Shown: positions 1-16,400 of the stretch, piece by piece
Layout: each line of letters opens with the position of its first letter
Position numbering within the stretch: position 1 is the first letter of the stretch
Source: Primula veris
Lineage: Eukaryota > Streptophyta > Magnoliopsida > Ericales > Primulaceae
NCBI GenBank assembly: GCA_963682055.1
Contig: OY821747.1
Span: 32,610,126 to 32,674,125, forward strand
Length of the DNA: 64,000 nt
Reading direction: 5' to 3'
Made by a program: the position numbers and the translations under genes
Notes under the pieces: model-generated
What the model saw: the letters and a program-made list of their open reading frames with translations, nothing else
What the model was told of the DNA's origin: nothing
The model's database searches: none

Positions 1-1265
1 TTCCGATTCAATCCCGTCTGTTTGATTTTCCATGTCGATAAATTCAAATTAGAGAGACACAGATCGAATCAAAACCCTCTAATGTGGAAGCTTAATTAAC
101 ACGCGTGGTTTGGTCTTACGCAATCATTGAGAAGGACTGAAGCAGGGGAAGTCTGCAATACGAATGTTTGGCTTTTATTCTGCAATTGAACATAATGCCT
201 ATATAAGTAGGAGAAAATACAATAACATGAGGTGTATGTGGCCAAAAAAAGAAAGAGGATTATGAAGTATTAAGTTGTGTTAGAAAAACTGATGTGCCTG
301 TATATCATATTCATCCTAACTTAAAACCAAACAAAATAGAGGTGTCTTATACATTAACAAAGCAATCATGTGAAATGGTCAGTAATCAGAAACGTTGAAC
401 TTGCAATGCAGAATCTTGACATACAAATTGAGAATGATCGAGGAACGAAAGTTTCATCTTAGAACACAAACTCTCACGATAGATTTTTTCAAAGCAAATA
501 CGAAATGGTAACATAAAAAATATATAATATTTTAACTAAACCAAGTTTAAATCAATCCCAAAGAGTCAGTGATGATCATTAAAATCACTACCCTATGTGG
601 TTGTGGTTCCTCTTGAGAAGCAACTAAAAAATAGCAATTAAAAAATACCAAAAGTCAAGCCTGGCATAAAAGTCGACAGAACTCAAAAAAAAGATTATAG
701 AGTTAGCAATACTTGATTCATAATTTATGCATAAAATACATAGCAACAATCTAAGATTTTACCAAGTATTAAAATTAGCCAAAGATTGGTATTGTGATTT
801 GTTCCTGGTCTCGTAATGTCTACTTTCTCTGATAATCTACCAATTTGAATAGAAAAAAAAAGTAACTCTTTGAAATTCATTCAGTCAAAACTTCCTTACA
901 GTTCACAATCAACAGACCTAATAAAATTTTAGGTAAAAAGAGTTGCAATAGACAACTAATATTTGATTCAAGGCTAAATGGATATTGAATAAAAATCTAA
1001 GAATCTATACTTGATAAATCTAAGAATCTATACTTAATAAATCCAATAATGATTTAAGTATAAATTTTGTTGATTCATTTCGAAAACGAAGTACAGAGTA
1101 ACAAAATTGTGTGAAAGAGGCTGAACATCTCTAAGAACTCTATAGTATTTGAGATTCAACCATGGTCCACTTATAAAAATACATCAAAAACGCAACATGA
1201 GCAAATTAAAATCAAGCTGTGACAGAACATCAAGCACCTGGTATAGTGGTATGCTTCTTAAACGA
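1..1265. other. AT-rich intergenic sequence, no gene seen
   Basis: No reading frame, splice pattern or RNA gene could be supported on either strand. The sequence is AT-rich with short homopolymer runs. It could hold the flank of a gene lying to the left of the window, but nothing here proves that. Confidence 0.5.
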
Positions 1266-1678
1266 CATTTAGTGCATGTTTGGCAACAGCTTTTTTTCTT
1301 AGCTTTTAAAACTTTTTGATTAAAATATCTATGGGTGTTTGGTATGTCAGATTTTTTAGCTTTTAACAAGCTAGCTTCAGGATCAAAAAGCATAAAAAGA
1401 GAGGCCGAGAAGCTAGGAATTTGTGGATAGCTTCTTCACATCAAATTTTCCTGAAATAAAAACTTTCTAATAGAATGTGTGAGTATATTTACAACTCACT
1501 TGTAAGTTAAAATAGGTGACCAATGATTTATCAATAAAAATAAGTTATAAGTCACTTTTAGTGAAAAAATTACAGTGGTACCAAACACTACGTTGCAATT
1601 TTTTGTAAGCAAGCTTTTTTCTCGTTGCTTATAATAAGCAGCTTTTTGACCATAAAAATATGCCAAACAAGCCCTAAT
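1266..1678. mobile_element. MITE-like repeat with imperfect terminal inverted repeats
   Basis: The left end reads GTGCATGTTTGGCA and the right end, read in reverse complement, is GGGCTTGTTTGGCA. This is the TGTTTGGC type of terminus common in plant hAT and Harbinger MITEs. The roughly 410 bp between them are AT-rich with no coding potential. Target duplication is unresolved: the left flank shows TTA and the right flank TAA, so neither an 8-bp nor a 3-bp direct copy is clear. The assignment rests on the termini only. Confidence 0.5.
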
Positions 1679-1766
1679 TGTACAAAACCTCTCCTGAAAA
1701 GATGCCAATTCAATTTTCTTTTCCTCTTTTATACAACCTACAAATAAAGAACTCAGAAAATTGAAT

Positions 1767-2400
1767 AATTATCGATAATTTCCTTTCACCAGCTTTGCTT
1801 ATTCTGTTTCCAACCCATCAATTATATCGCATGCAAATTTGTCAAGCGATTTAGAATGACATATATATATATATATACCTATGTAAATTTCAATTTCAAC
1901 GACCGTAAACTTACAACTCTAAAACCAAAAAAGAAATCAAGTCATAATCACATCACCCTTTTTTATCAACATATCAAATTTATTCTAAGCCTAAAAATAT
2001 AAAACGCACAACATTCTAAGTACTTAACGGAGCGTCAATTTCTCAACAAATCAAGTAGGATAAAACTCAAGAAACATAGTAAAACACATCAAACACATCA
2101 GAAATTTGAATCGTTTTCTGTAATTTTCTTTCATCAGTTAAGCTAATCTGTTTCGAACCCGTCAATTATGTCCCATGCAAATTTGTTTAGCGATTTAGAA
2201 TGAGATATTTATACCGATATAGAAATCAAGTCATAATCAAATCACCCTTTTTATCAATATATTTACAAATAACATATCAAAATATCAAATTTATTCTAAC
2301 CCTAAACATAACATTTACAAGTTACAACATTCTGAGTTCTTAACATAGCCTGAATTTGTCAACAAATCAAGTAACATAAAACTCAAAAAACATAATAAAT
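1767..2400. repeat. Diverged direct duplication, unit about 330 bp
   Basis: Two neighbouring blocks share an ordered set of words. Examples are a GCATGCAAATTTGT-like stretch followed by AGCGATTTAGAATGA, then AAATCAAGTCATAATCA, then ACTCAA(G/A)AAACATA. The first block is near 1767-2090 and the second near 2110-2400. The copies differ by many substitutions and by an (AT) run near 1860-1877 present only in the first. No gene is involved. Confidence 0.6.
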
Positions 2401-3703
2401 AACAATAATCACATGTTTTTAAATTTTAAGTAACGTTGGTTTTGAAATAGGTATTCATAAATACAAATAAGGTTCAACTATATAAAAGAAAAAAGAAAAA
2501 GAAAACTAAATTGATGAAAAAGCATACCTTTAATTTAGTAGATTTTTTTGGGTCCCCCCTTTTGTCCCGTCGCTACAATGAACCTGACAAAATACCGTTA
2601 ATTCGTATACGTTGGATCAGTTTCGATTATATCTATATCGTATAGTATTTAAAATCATATTAACAAAAAAAACTGAAAGTACTGTTCTACCCTTAAATCT
2701 TACGGTCCAGATCTAAAATAAATGATCAAACAGTTCTCTATTTAACGGTATTTTGTTCAGTTCACCGTAACAACGGAACAAAATAAAAATTCGAATTTTT
2801 TTGCCGTACTATCTCTCTCTATATCGAAATAGTCTAATTTGCTGAAGAAACTAGTATTAAATAGCTTAGGGCAAACCATTAAAAAATTAATCTTTTAGTT
2901 TAATAATGTTTGTTAATTTAAGGATGGTTCTGTTTTTTTTAATTTAAAGTGTTTGTATCTTGCCATTTTTTTTGGGTATGGTATGTTAGCTAAAAGTTAC
3001 TTAATTTACCACTAATATTATTCCATATTTCAATAGGGTCACAATTGGCTAAATACGAAAGTTGTTGTGTATAAAACGGTCTTCTTTTTTTCTTTTTTTA
3101 TCTTGGAGTCGACGAGAGGTTTTGATTCGCGCACTACGAAGATTTTAGATAGACTGTTAGCCGAGTTGGCGTCGGTTATGGGGATTGTCACCAGCTGATG
3201 TTCTAGCTTCTATTAGACATCAACTCTCTTTCACTACCTACAATGTTATAATTGACGGTTTTCTAATGCGCTATAGCAGATGATTTAGAAGTTATGTGAA
3301 TTTATTCATGTGTAACTGGTTTTAACGTGTATTTTGTTGTTTTTCTGTAACATTACATTTATCAGTTATAATATACCCAAACCGGAGCCAAACCGAAATC
3401 TAATAAAAACAATTTCCGTTTGGTCAGGCCATGTGTTTTCTTTTACATAAAAATATAACGACCAAAACTGATTCGATGCAGTTTACTTATCGATACGATT
3501 CAATCGTCTCGGTATTTCAACCAGCCATAGTTTTAATTTTCAAAGATATAACAAGTTCATAATCCTTTAGTCTACCTCATGTTAATTTTTATAATTTGTT
3601 AAACTATCCGACAATGAGTTTACGTTACCAAGTCTACTATATTTGTGACGAATAATAGATTAATACTTTCTCCGTTTCGAAATAATTATTATGTATTTTT
3701 TTT
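2401..3703. other. Intergenic sequence, no gene seen
   Basis: AT-rich sequence without a supportable gene. A short stretch near 3375-3410 has the CCAAACCGGAGCCAAACCGAAA type of word seen again near 12.9 kb, a common plant intergenic low-complexity pattern. Confidence 0.4.
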
Positions 3704-4480
3704 TGGGACGTCCCAAAATAAGTGTCCGTTTTTCCTTTTCAGTAAATTTTATCCTTTTTATTCTTAAAAAAACAACTTTTTGTTAGTTTAAACACAACAA
3801 AATTATACTCAAAACCTCACATTTGAATTAAAAAGTAGTTTTTGTTTGAAAATTTTGATTTTTTAATATTTTTTTATTGAGTTTTTACCAAACTATATTT
3901 CTTTTTGGGACGTCCCAAAATAAGTGTCCGTTTTTCTTTTTTAGTAAATTTTCTCTTTTTTATTCTTAAAAAAACAACTTTTTGTTAGTTTAAACACAAC
4001 AAAATTATACTCAAAATCTCACATTTTAATTAAAAAGTAGTTTTTGTTTGAAAATTTTGATTTTTTAATATTTTTTTATTGAGTTTTTACCGAACTATAT
4101 TTTCTTTTAGGACGTCACAAAATAAGTGTCTGTTTTCATTTTTTAGTAAATTTTCTCTTTTTTTTTTTTAAAAAAAAAACTTTTGTTAGTTTAAACATAA
4201 CAACGTAACAAAATTATACTAAAAACCTCACATTTTAATTAAAAAGTAGTTTTTGTTTGAAAATTTTAATTTTTTAATATTTTTTTATTGAGTTTTTACC
4301 GAACTATATTTCTTTTTAGGACGTCCCAAAATAAGTGTCTGTTTTCATTTTTTTTAGTAAATTTTCTCTTTTAAAAAAAAAAACTTTTTGTTGGTTTAAA
4401 CATAACAAAATTATACTCAAAATTTCACATTTTAATTAACAATTAGTTTTTGTTTGAAATTTATGATTTTTTTAATGTTT
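3704..4480. repeat. Tandem repeat, four units of about 203 bp
   Basis: Units begin with a palindromic GGGACGTCCC word or a variant at 3705, 3907, 4109 and 4318, giving spacings of 202, 202 and 209 bp. Each unit continues with AAAATAAGTGTC, a T-rich stretch, AGTTTAAACA(C/T)AACA and ATTAAAAAGTAGTTTTTGTT. The GGGACGTCCCAAAATAAGTG word resembles the ends of Stowaway-type MITEs, so the array may have grown from such an element. It lies about 1.3 kb upstream of the glutamate receptor gene. No coding content is seen. Confidence 0.85.
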
Positions 4481-5736
4481 TACTGTTTTTTGAAATAAGA
4501 CAGTTTTTGAAACTTATTTGGGAACATAAAGAATAAGAATCAAAGAAGGTTGTGCATGGACCCAGTTATATCAATATGTAACCCACAAAATAAAATGCAT
4601 GTTTGATAAAGTATACATATCAACCACTCACTCTTTTGTCACTTCCCTTTTGCACTAGAAAAATCTATTTTATGTTTGCCTTTTTTAAAAAAAATTTAAT
4701 GATTGGACCTTTCACTCACTCATTTGATACTACTTCCCTTTTGTAATAAAAAAAAATATAGTTTTAACTTTGCTTTTTAATATTTAATGATTGCTTTCTC
4801 TTTGATTCAGTGCAATTCTTTATGAATCATGAGATAAAATTTAGAAACATGGTTACCCTTATGTTGAAGTTATACTTGCATGTAACTTGTAAGCCATCTC
4901 TCTTACTTTCTAAGTACTTGTAACTTGTTTGGTTTCAAAGCAGCTTTAAAGCTACAGTTTTTTAATGCAATTAGTTAGCTTATGAGGTTTCTGGATTTTA
5001 TTTCATGATTCATGATTTTTGGTGGCCTTAAATTAAGTCATCTTAATTATATGCTTATAAGCTGAATCCAGCCAAGCTCTAGTTTTTCTTTAGGTCATGC
5101 ATTTTCTGCCTTTTGGGTATTTTTTACTGATTTAAAATGGATAATGTGTTAGTGACTAGTCCTTGTTCAGCGACTTTAGAAAAAAAGCATTTTGGCTGTT
5201 ACTCGGATTGTGAGAAGTTTTTTGTTTTTGTTATTGATACTGGCGCAACTTTGAGCTACTAGAAACTAACTAGCAAGACGATTCAATTTTGATTTCTTTT
5301 ATTAGCTTGTGTAAATGCTTTTACGAAAATGGCCGGGGGATATGAATGTAAGGTAACTACTCATGTTCAGAAGTGTCGATATTACCGAGTACTGAGGTAA
5401 TTGAGTGGTAAAAGTATTTGCAGTATTAGGGGATTAAACCAACATTAAAATTTAATTGTAACAGAAACCAACCTGATCTTTCATGAAAGTACGCGAATTT
5501 GATCGAACACGTAAGCGTATGTGCTCTATCTCGGATTCTGTTTCACATCTTGGTCATATTGTGGATTATGATTAACAATGGGTTGTTGCGTCGTTTGTTC
5601 CTTCCCTTAAATTTGTGGACTTTTCTTGAGATTTTCCTTTTCTGTTACGGTTTCTGATACGCATTGGTAAAGTTATGTTCTCTCTTTACAATTACATTAC
5701 AGGTTGAAATTGGAGGCTGCATTTTGAGTGTTCAAA
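4481..5736 (+). other. Upstream region of the GLR gene, probable 5' UTR intron end
   Basis: No coding frame is seen. A good 3' splice site (T-rich tract then TTACAG) ends at 5701, 36 bases before the GLR start codon. This suggests the 5' UTR is split and that an untranslated first exon lies somewhere upstream in this stretch. Its position cannot be fixed from sequence alone. Confidence 0.35.
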
Positions 5737-10964
<5,228 letters not shown>

Positions 10965-12404
10965 GTGAAATCGTCTTCTAATGTCCATAAAATGTTCAGA
11001 ATTTAAGACTATATTTTATACTTGTTTTAGTAGTTTGAATTTGGTTGTACTTATAGTGATACTTTTGTAATTGCTTTGGTCAATTAAAAGTTGATTGTAT
11101 TAAGGTAGAGATGTTTTTTCTTGAGCAACACTAAACTATTTCACATTTACTGTAACAAAACATCTACTATTTCTTTAATTTTATAGCAAAAATAGTCATG
11201 TGTTTAAATGATCTGCTGCATTTGTACAATGTTTTCTTTGCACATGTTAAATAACTAATAGACCTTTCTTTACACACTCTGTGACAATTGCTCTAAAAAC
11301 GACGTGATATCTACCGGTTTTCAAAAAGTACCAACTATAGCTTTTTAGCCCTTGCACAATAACAAAAAATGGTCACGTGAAGTTTAGCGCAACTCGCAAG
11401 AATCATGGTATGCAACTGTATTAGGGTGGTATAGCTTTTCGAATGGTTTCTTATCGTACACATTAACCAGTAGATGGTTTTCGAGCGCCATTTGCATGTG
11501 AAATTCGAGAAGTGCGTGTAGTTACTGTAGTACCAAGAAGCTGAGAACGTTTTGTTGAAGGTCTATGGAGAAATGTTGTCTGTTATTTGAAAGAAAGGTA
11601 CCTAATTGATAACTTATTGAAACCTATGGGATGAAAGTACTTAATAAATATGACACTTTTATAAATAAATAAAACCTTGTTTTTTCTTTTCCCTTTCCCA
11701 AAATAAGCTTTTAAAGTTATCAACTACTTACAAAAAAGCTTTTAATTCCCAGATAAGTAGAAGAAAAGACAAGCATTTGTATCGTATTAAAATTTTAAAT
11801 ATACGAAACTATCCGCGGGTTAATATGTACTTGCATTGTTAAGCATCCAATTCATGATCACCCGTATCAAACGGACATGAACCGGATTTGAACAAATCTT
11901 CTCCATTAACGCAAACATCGACGGAGTATCAATTCAATTCGTTTTTGTCACACTCCGGATTCTGGAGAATCCGAATTGTGAATATAAATAAATGAGTTTT
12001 AATTAAAAATGCAATAAAATTGATTTCAATAATTTCAATTTATAATTACAGAACCTGATAGTAAATCAAGTAATGCCGATTATTACAATCGTTAGATCTA
12101 TTGGGCTAAGGGTAGCCAATGATCTCCATATGTGATAAAATACGAAAACGAATTCAAAGAAAAACTATAAAATTCAGCATGACCTCTGTGTTTCTATTCA
12201 TTTCCATAAAAATAAACATCTACACAACAACACAATATAAATAAACAAAAGTCGCCAACGTAATCCAATCTAGCTAACAGTATAATAAATAATAGAAACT
12301 TCATAATACGAACCCGTCCTTTAAACCATTAACATTATGACTAAATGTATAAATGTACAATTGCCTAAATAATCTTATATAGTTTTTTTTGTAAATGTGT
12401 AGAA
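10965..12404. other. Intergenic, 3' flank of the GLR gene
   Basis: The first few hundred bases are AT-rich, with CAATTAAAAG-like and TTTTGTAATTG words typical of a plant 3' UTR, but no single polyadenylation site can be named. Nothing gene-like follows up to the repeat at 12.4 kb. Confidence 0.4.
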
Positions 12405-12850
12405 ACTAGGGATGGCCACGAGATGGATTGAGATCAATCCAATCCGTAAAAAAAATCGCGAGACGGATTGAGACGGGTTTGTGAGATTTAAATCTCAACT
12501 CAACCCAACCCGCAAAATAAATTATGGGTTGGGTTTGTTTTGATTCTTAAATTTTCATTTTGATCATTTATTTTTCATAGTTTGCATAATCAATCTAAAT
12601 TTTAAAATAAATTGAATCTTTTAAAAAGAAATACAAATTAAAATCAATCAAAATACGTTTATAACATTCGCGAACAAGTAACAAAACTAAAATATAAAAA
12701 GAATGACAGGTTGATAACCTGAAATACAAACTATATATATTTATATTTTATATTACGGGTTAAAACGGATCGAGCCGAATTAACCCGCGATTATAAAACC
12801 CCAACCCAACCCGAAAAACATATAACGTATATTTTTTTTTACACTCAAGC
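12405..12850. repeat. Dispersed repeat rich in CAACCCAACCCG words, copy 1
   Basis: It starts with TAGGGATGGCCACGAG and carries a run of CTCAACCCAACCCGCAAAAT, ATTTTCATTTTGATCATT and TTTTCATAGTTTGCATAATC. The same series occurs in reverse complement at 37300-37860, which ends CATCCCTAAT. The two are members of one non-coding family with a TAGGGATG-type terminus, probably a MITE. The insertion lies about 0.6-1.0 kb upstream of the RRP44 start codon. Confidence 0.7.
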
Positions 12851-12879
12851 CGCCCAATCCGTACAGTTATGTAGAACTG

Positions 12880-13115
12880 AGCGAAAAACCGAAACCGAAA
12901 AACCAAAATTTTTTCACGTCGGTTTCGATTTTCAATAAAACCGAACCGAAAAAGATCGAAACCGAACATAACCGAAAATAACCGAAAAAAAACCGAAACT
13001 GGACCGAAAAAAACTAGTACGGTTCGATCAAAAAATAAAAAGACCGAAGCCGAAAAAAAACAAACTAAAAAATATGCTCGGTTTTGATTTTGCTAAAAAC
13101 CGAACCGAAACCAGC
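12880..13115. repeat. Low-complexity ACCGAAA repeat
   Basis: About 235 bp are built from irregular copies of AACCGAAACCGAAAAA and AACCGAACCGAAA. This pattern is common between plant genes. Here it falls in the upstream region of RRP44. No transcription-factor role can be claimed. Confidence 0.7.
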
Positions 13116-13286
13116 GCTACTGTCACGTTATGTGCAAAATAAAGAGAAAACAAAACCTGGGTTTTTTTTTTTTTGCTAATTTGATTTAAAAACCCAAATA
13201 CTAAGTTATATAAATTTAGTTTTAATAGGAAAAAAAAAGCGAAACTATTAAAACATCCATTTTTCACTCTTTTTCCGCCGCTCTAT

Positions 13287-13349
13287 TTTCTTTCTCTCTC
13301 ACACACACACACACACACACATAGATAGATACATATATATATATATATA

Positions 13350-13413
<64 letters not shown>
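13287..13413. repeat. Compound microsatellite just upstream of the RRP44 start codon
   Basis: In order: a CT-rich run, about ten CA units (13301-13320), short GATA units, a TA run, and about 22 AAT units (13348-13413). It ends only 15 bases before the RRP44 ATG, so it probably lies in the 5' UTR or core promoter. Such a run should be length-variable between individuals. Confidence 0.95.
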
Positions 13414-13427
13414 GGGTTAAATTAATA

Positions 13428-16400
13428 ATGTTGCAGAGCAAATCATTTGTTCGAAAAACCAAACAAGGCAAAGTTGTCAAGGTAAGTCCTAATTTCTTAA
13501 ACCCCTTTTTTAAACCCTAATTTCTTATTTTATTTTATAATGTTTTTTTAGGAATATTTAAATGTTTTCAGGTAGTTAGAGAGCATTATCTTTGTTTTAA
13601 ATTAAAATTTTAAACCCTCCTTTTAAACCCCCTTTTAAACCTTAATTTCTTAGTTTATTTTATTTTATTTTATTTATAATGTTTTTTTAGGAATATTTAA
13701 ATGTTTTCAGGTAGTTAGAGAGCATTATCTTTGTTTTAAATTAAAATTTTAAACCCTCCTTTTTACTAAATACTATAAACCCTAATTTCTTACTTGTTTT
13801 TAAAATAACAAGTGTCCACTTTTTTTGTTGTTGTAAATTTTCACATTTTTATTTTATTTATTGAATTAGCCTTTTTTGATAGTCAAAACATATCAAGTTC
13901 ATACTTATAACCTCACATTTGAAGTAATTAATAGTTTTTGTTTGAAAGTTTTAATTTTTGGATGCGTTTTTGTTGAAATTTAATTGTTTCAAATCCTTAA
14001 ATATATCAGGTATATATTTAATTGTTTACGAATATTTAATTGTTTGCAGGTAGTTAGAGAGCATTATCTGAGAGACGATATATATTGCGGGTCACATTCT
14101 TGCACCGTATGCGACACGAAAGGTGCTCGTTTGAGCTCGTATGCTCCAACTATTCTCGTTTTCGACACCAACGTTGTTCTCAATCAGGTTTTGTATCGTT
14201 TCGGTTTTTTGTCGCGATACTTGTTCGGGCTTTCTTTCTATTAGCTGAATTTTGGGGATATTTTTGCATTTTTGGATTGATTCGTTTGCTAATAGCTGAG
14301 TTTGGTTTGGTCTTTTTTGTTTGTAGTTTGTCTTTCGGGAAAATGGTAGATTGGTTCATTTGTTAAGAGATGAATATAGATGTTCTTTTTTTGCATTTTC
14401 TTTGTAGTTTATCTTTTGGGGAAATGGTAGATTGATTCATTTGCTAATAACTGAGTTTGGTAAGATTTTTTGCATTTTGTTTGTAGTTTATCGTTTATTC
14501 GTTTGGGAAAATAGTAAATTGCTTCATTTGCTAATAACTGAGTTTGGTTTGATTTTTTTTGCATTTTTGTTTGTAATTTATCTTTTGGGAATATGGTAGA
14601 TTGATTCATTTGCTAATAAATGAGTTAGGATTTTTTTGTGTGCATGTTTTTCTAATTTATATTTTGGGGAAATGGTAGATTGATTCATTTGCTAATAGCT
14701 GAGTTTGGGTTGATTTTTTGCATTTTTGTTTGTAATTTATCTTTTAAATGGTAGATTGATTAATTTGGTAATAGCTGAGTTTGGAGTGATTTTTTACATT
14801 TTTGTTTGTAGTTTATCTTTTGGGAAAATGGTAGATTGATTCATTTGTTAAGAGATGAATATAGATGTTCTTTTTTTGCATTTTCTTTGTAGTTTATCTT
14901 TTGGGGAAATGGTAGATTGATTCATTTGCTAATAACTGAGTTTGGTAAGATTTTTTGCATTTTGTTTGTAGTTTATCGTTTATTCGTTTGGGAAAATAGT
15001 AAATTGCTTCATTTACTAATAACTGAGTTTGGTTTGATTTTTTTTGCATTTTTGTTTGTAATTTATCTTTTGGGAATATGGTAGATTGATTCATTTGCTA
15101 ATAAATGAGTTAGGATTTTTTTGTGTGCATGTTTTTCTAATTTATATTTTGGGGAAATGGTAGATTGATTCATTTGCTAATAGCTGAGTTTGGGTTGATT
15201 TTTTGCATTTTTGTTTGTAATTTATCTTTTAAATGGTAGATTGATTAATTTGGTAATAGCTGAGTTTGGAGTGATTTTTTACATTTTTGTTTGTAGTTTA
15301 TCTTTTGGGAAAATGGTAGATTGATTCATTTGCTAATAACTGATTTTGGTTTGATTTTTTGCATTTTGTTTGTAGTTTATCGTTTATTCGTTTGGGAAAA
15401 TAGTAAATTGCTTCATTTGTTAATAACTGAGTTTGGTTTGATTTTTTTGCATTTTTGTTTGTAATTTATCTTTTGGGAATATGGTAGATTGATTCATTTG
15501 CTAATAGATGAGTTAGGATTTTTTTTTTTGCATGTTTTTCTAATTTATATTTTGGGGAAATGGTAGATGGATTCATTTGCTAATAGCTGAGTTTGGGTTG
15601 ATTTTTTGCATTTTTGTTTGTAATTTATCTTTTAAATGGTAGATTAATTAATTTGGTAATAGCTGAGTTTGGAGTGATTTTTTGCATTTTTGTTTGTAGT
15701 TTATCTTTTGGGAAAATGGTAGATTGATTCATTTGCTAATAACTGATTTTGGTTTGATTTTTTGCATTTTGTTTGTAGTTTATCGTTTATTCGTTTGGGA
15801 AAATAGTAAATTGCTTCATTTGCTAATAACTGAGTTTGGTTTGATTTTTTTGCATTTTTGTTTGTAATTTATCTTTTGGGAATATGGTAGATTGATTCAT
15901 TTGCTAATAGATGAGTTAGGATTTTTTTTTTGCATGTTTTTCTAATTTATATTTTGGGGAAATGGTAGATGGATTCATTTGCTAATAGCTGAGTTTGGGT
16001 TGATTTTTTGCATTTTTGTTTGTAATTTATCTTTTAAATGGTAGATTAATTAATTTGGTAATAGCTGAGTTTGGAGTGATTTTTTGCATTTTTGTTTGTA
16101 GTTTATCTTTTGGGAAAATGGTAGATTGATTCATTTGCTAATAACTGATTTTGGTTTGATTTTTTTGCATTTTTTTTTTTCTAAGTTATCTTTTGGGAAA
16201 ATGGTAGAGGTTCATTTGCTTAGAGCTGAATCTGGGTGTTTTTTTAATTTTTGTTTTGTAATTTGTCTTTGGTGAAATTGTTAGATTGATTCATTTGCTA
16301 ATAGCTGAGTTTGGTTTGATTTTTTGCTTTTTTGTTTGTAGTTTATCATTTCGGAAAATGGTTGATTGATTGATTTGGTAAGAGCCGAGTTTGGATGTTT

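Noticed and set aside
1266..1678. Assigning the MITE to a named superfamily by its target duplication
   Set aside because: Left and right flanks do not give a clear direct copy of 3, 8 or 9 bp.
13283..13480. Minus-strand open frame with a long poly-leucine run
   Set aside because: It is the translation of the AAT microsatellite and overlaps RRP44 exon 1 on the other strand; no real protein.
14409..15094. Two nearly identical minus-strand 66-residue frames
   Set aside because: They are identical only because the minisatellite repeats with a 485-bp period; no start or gene context.
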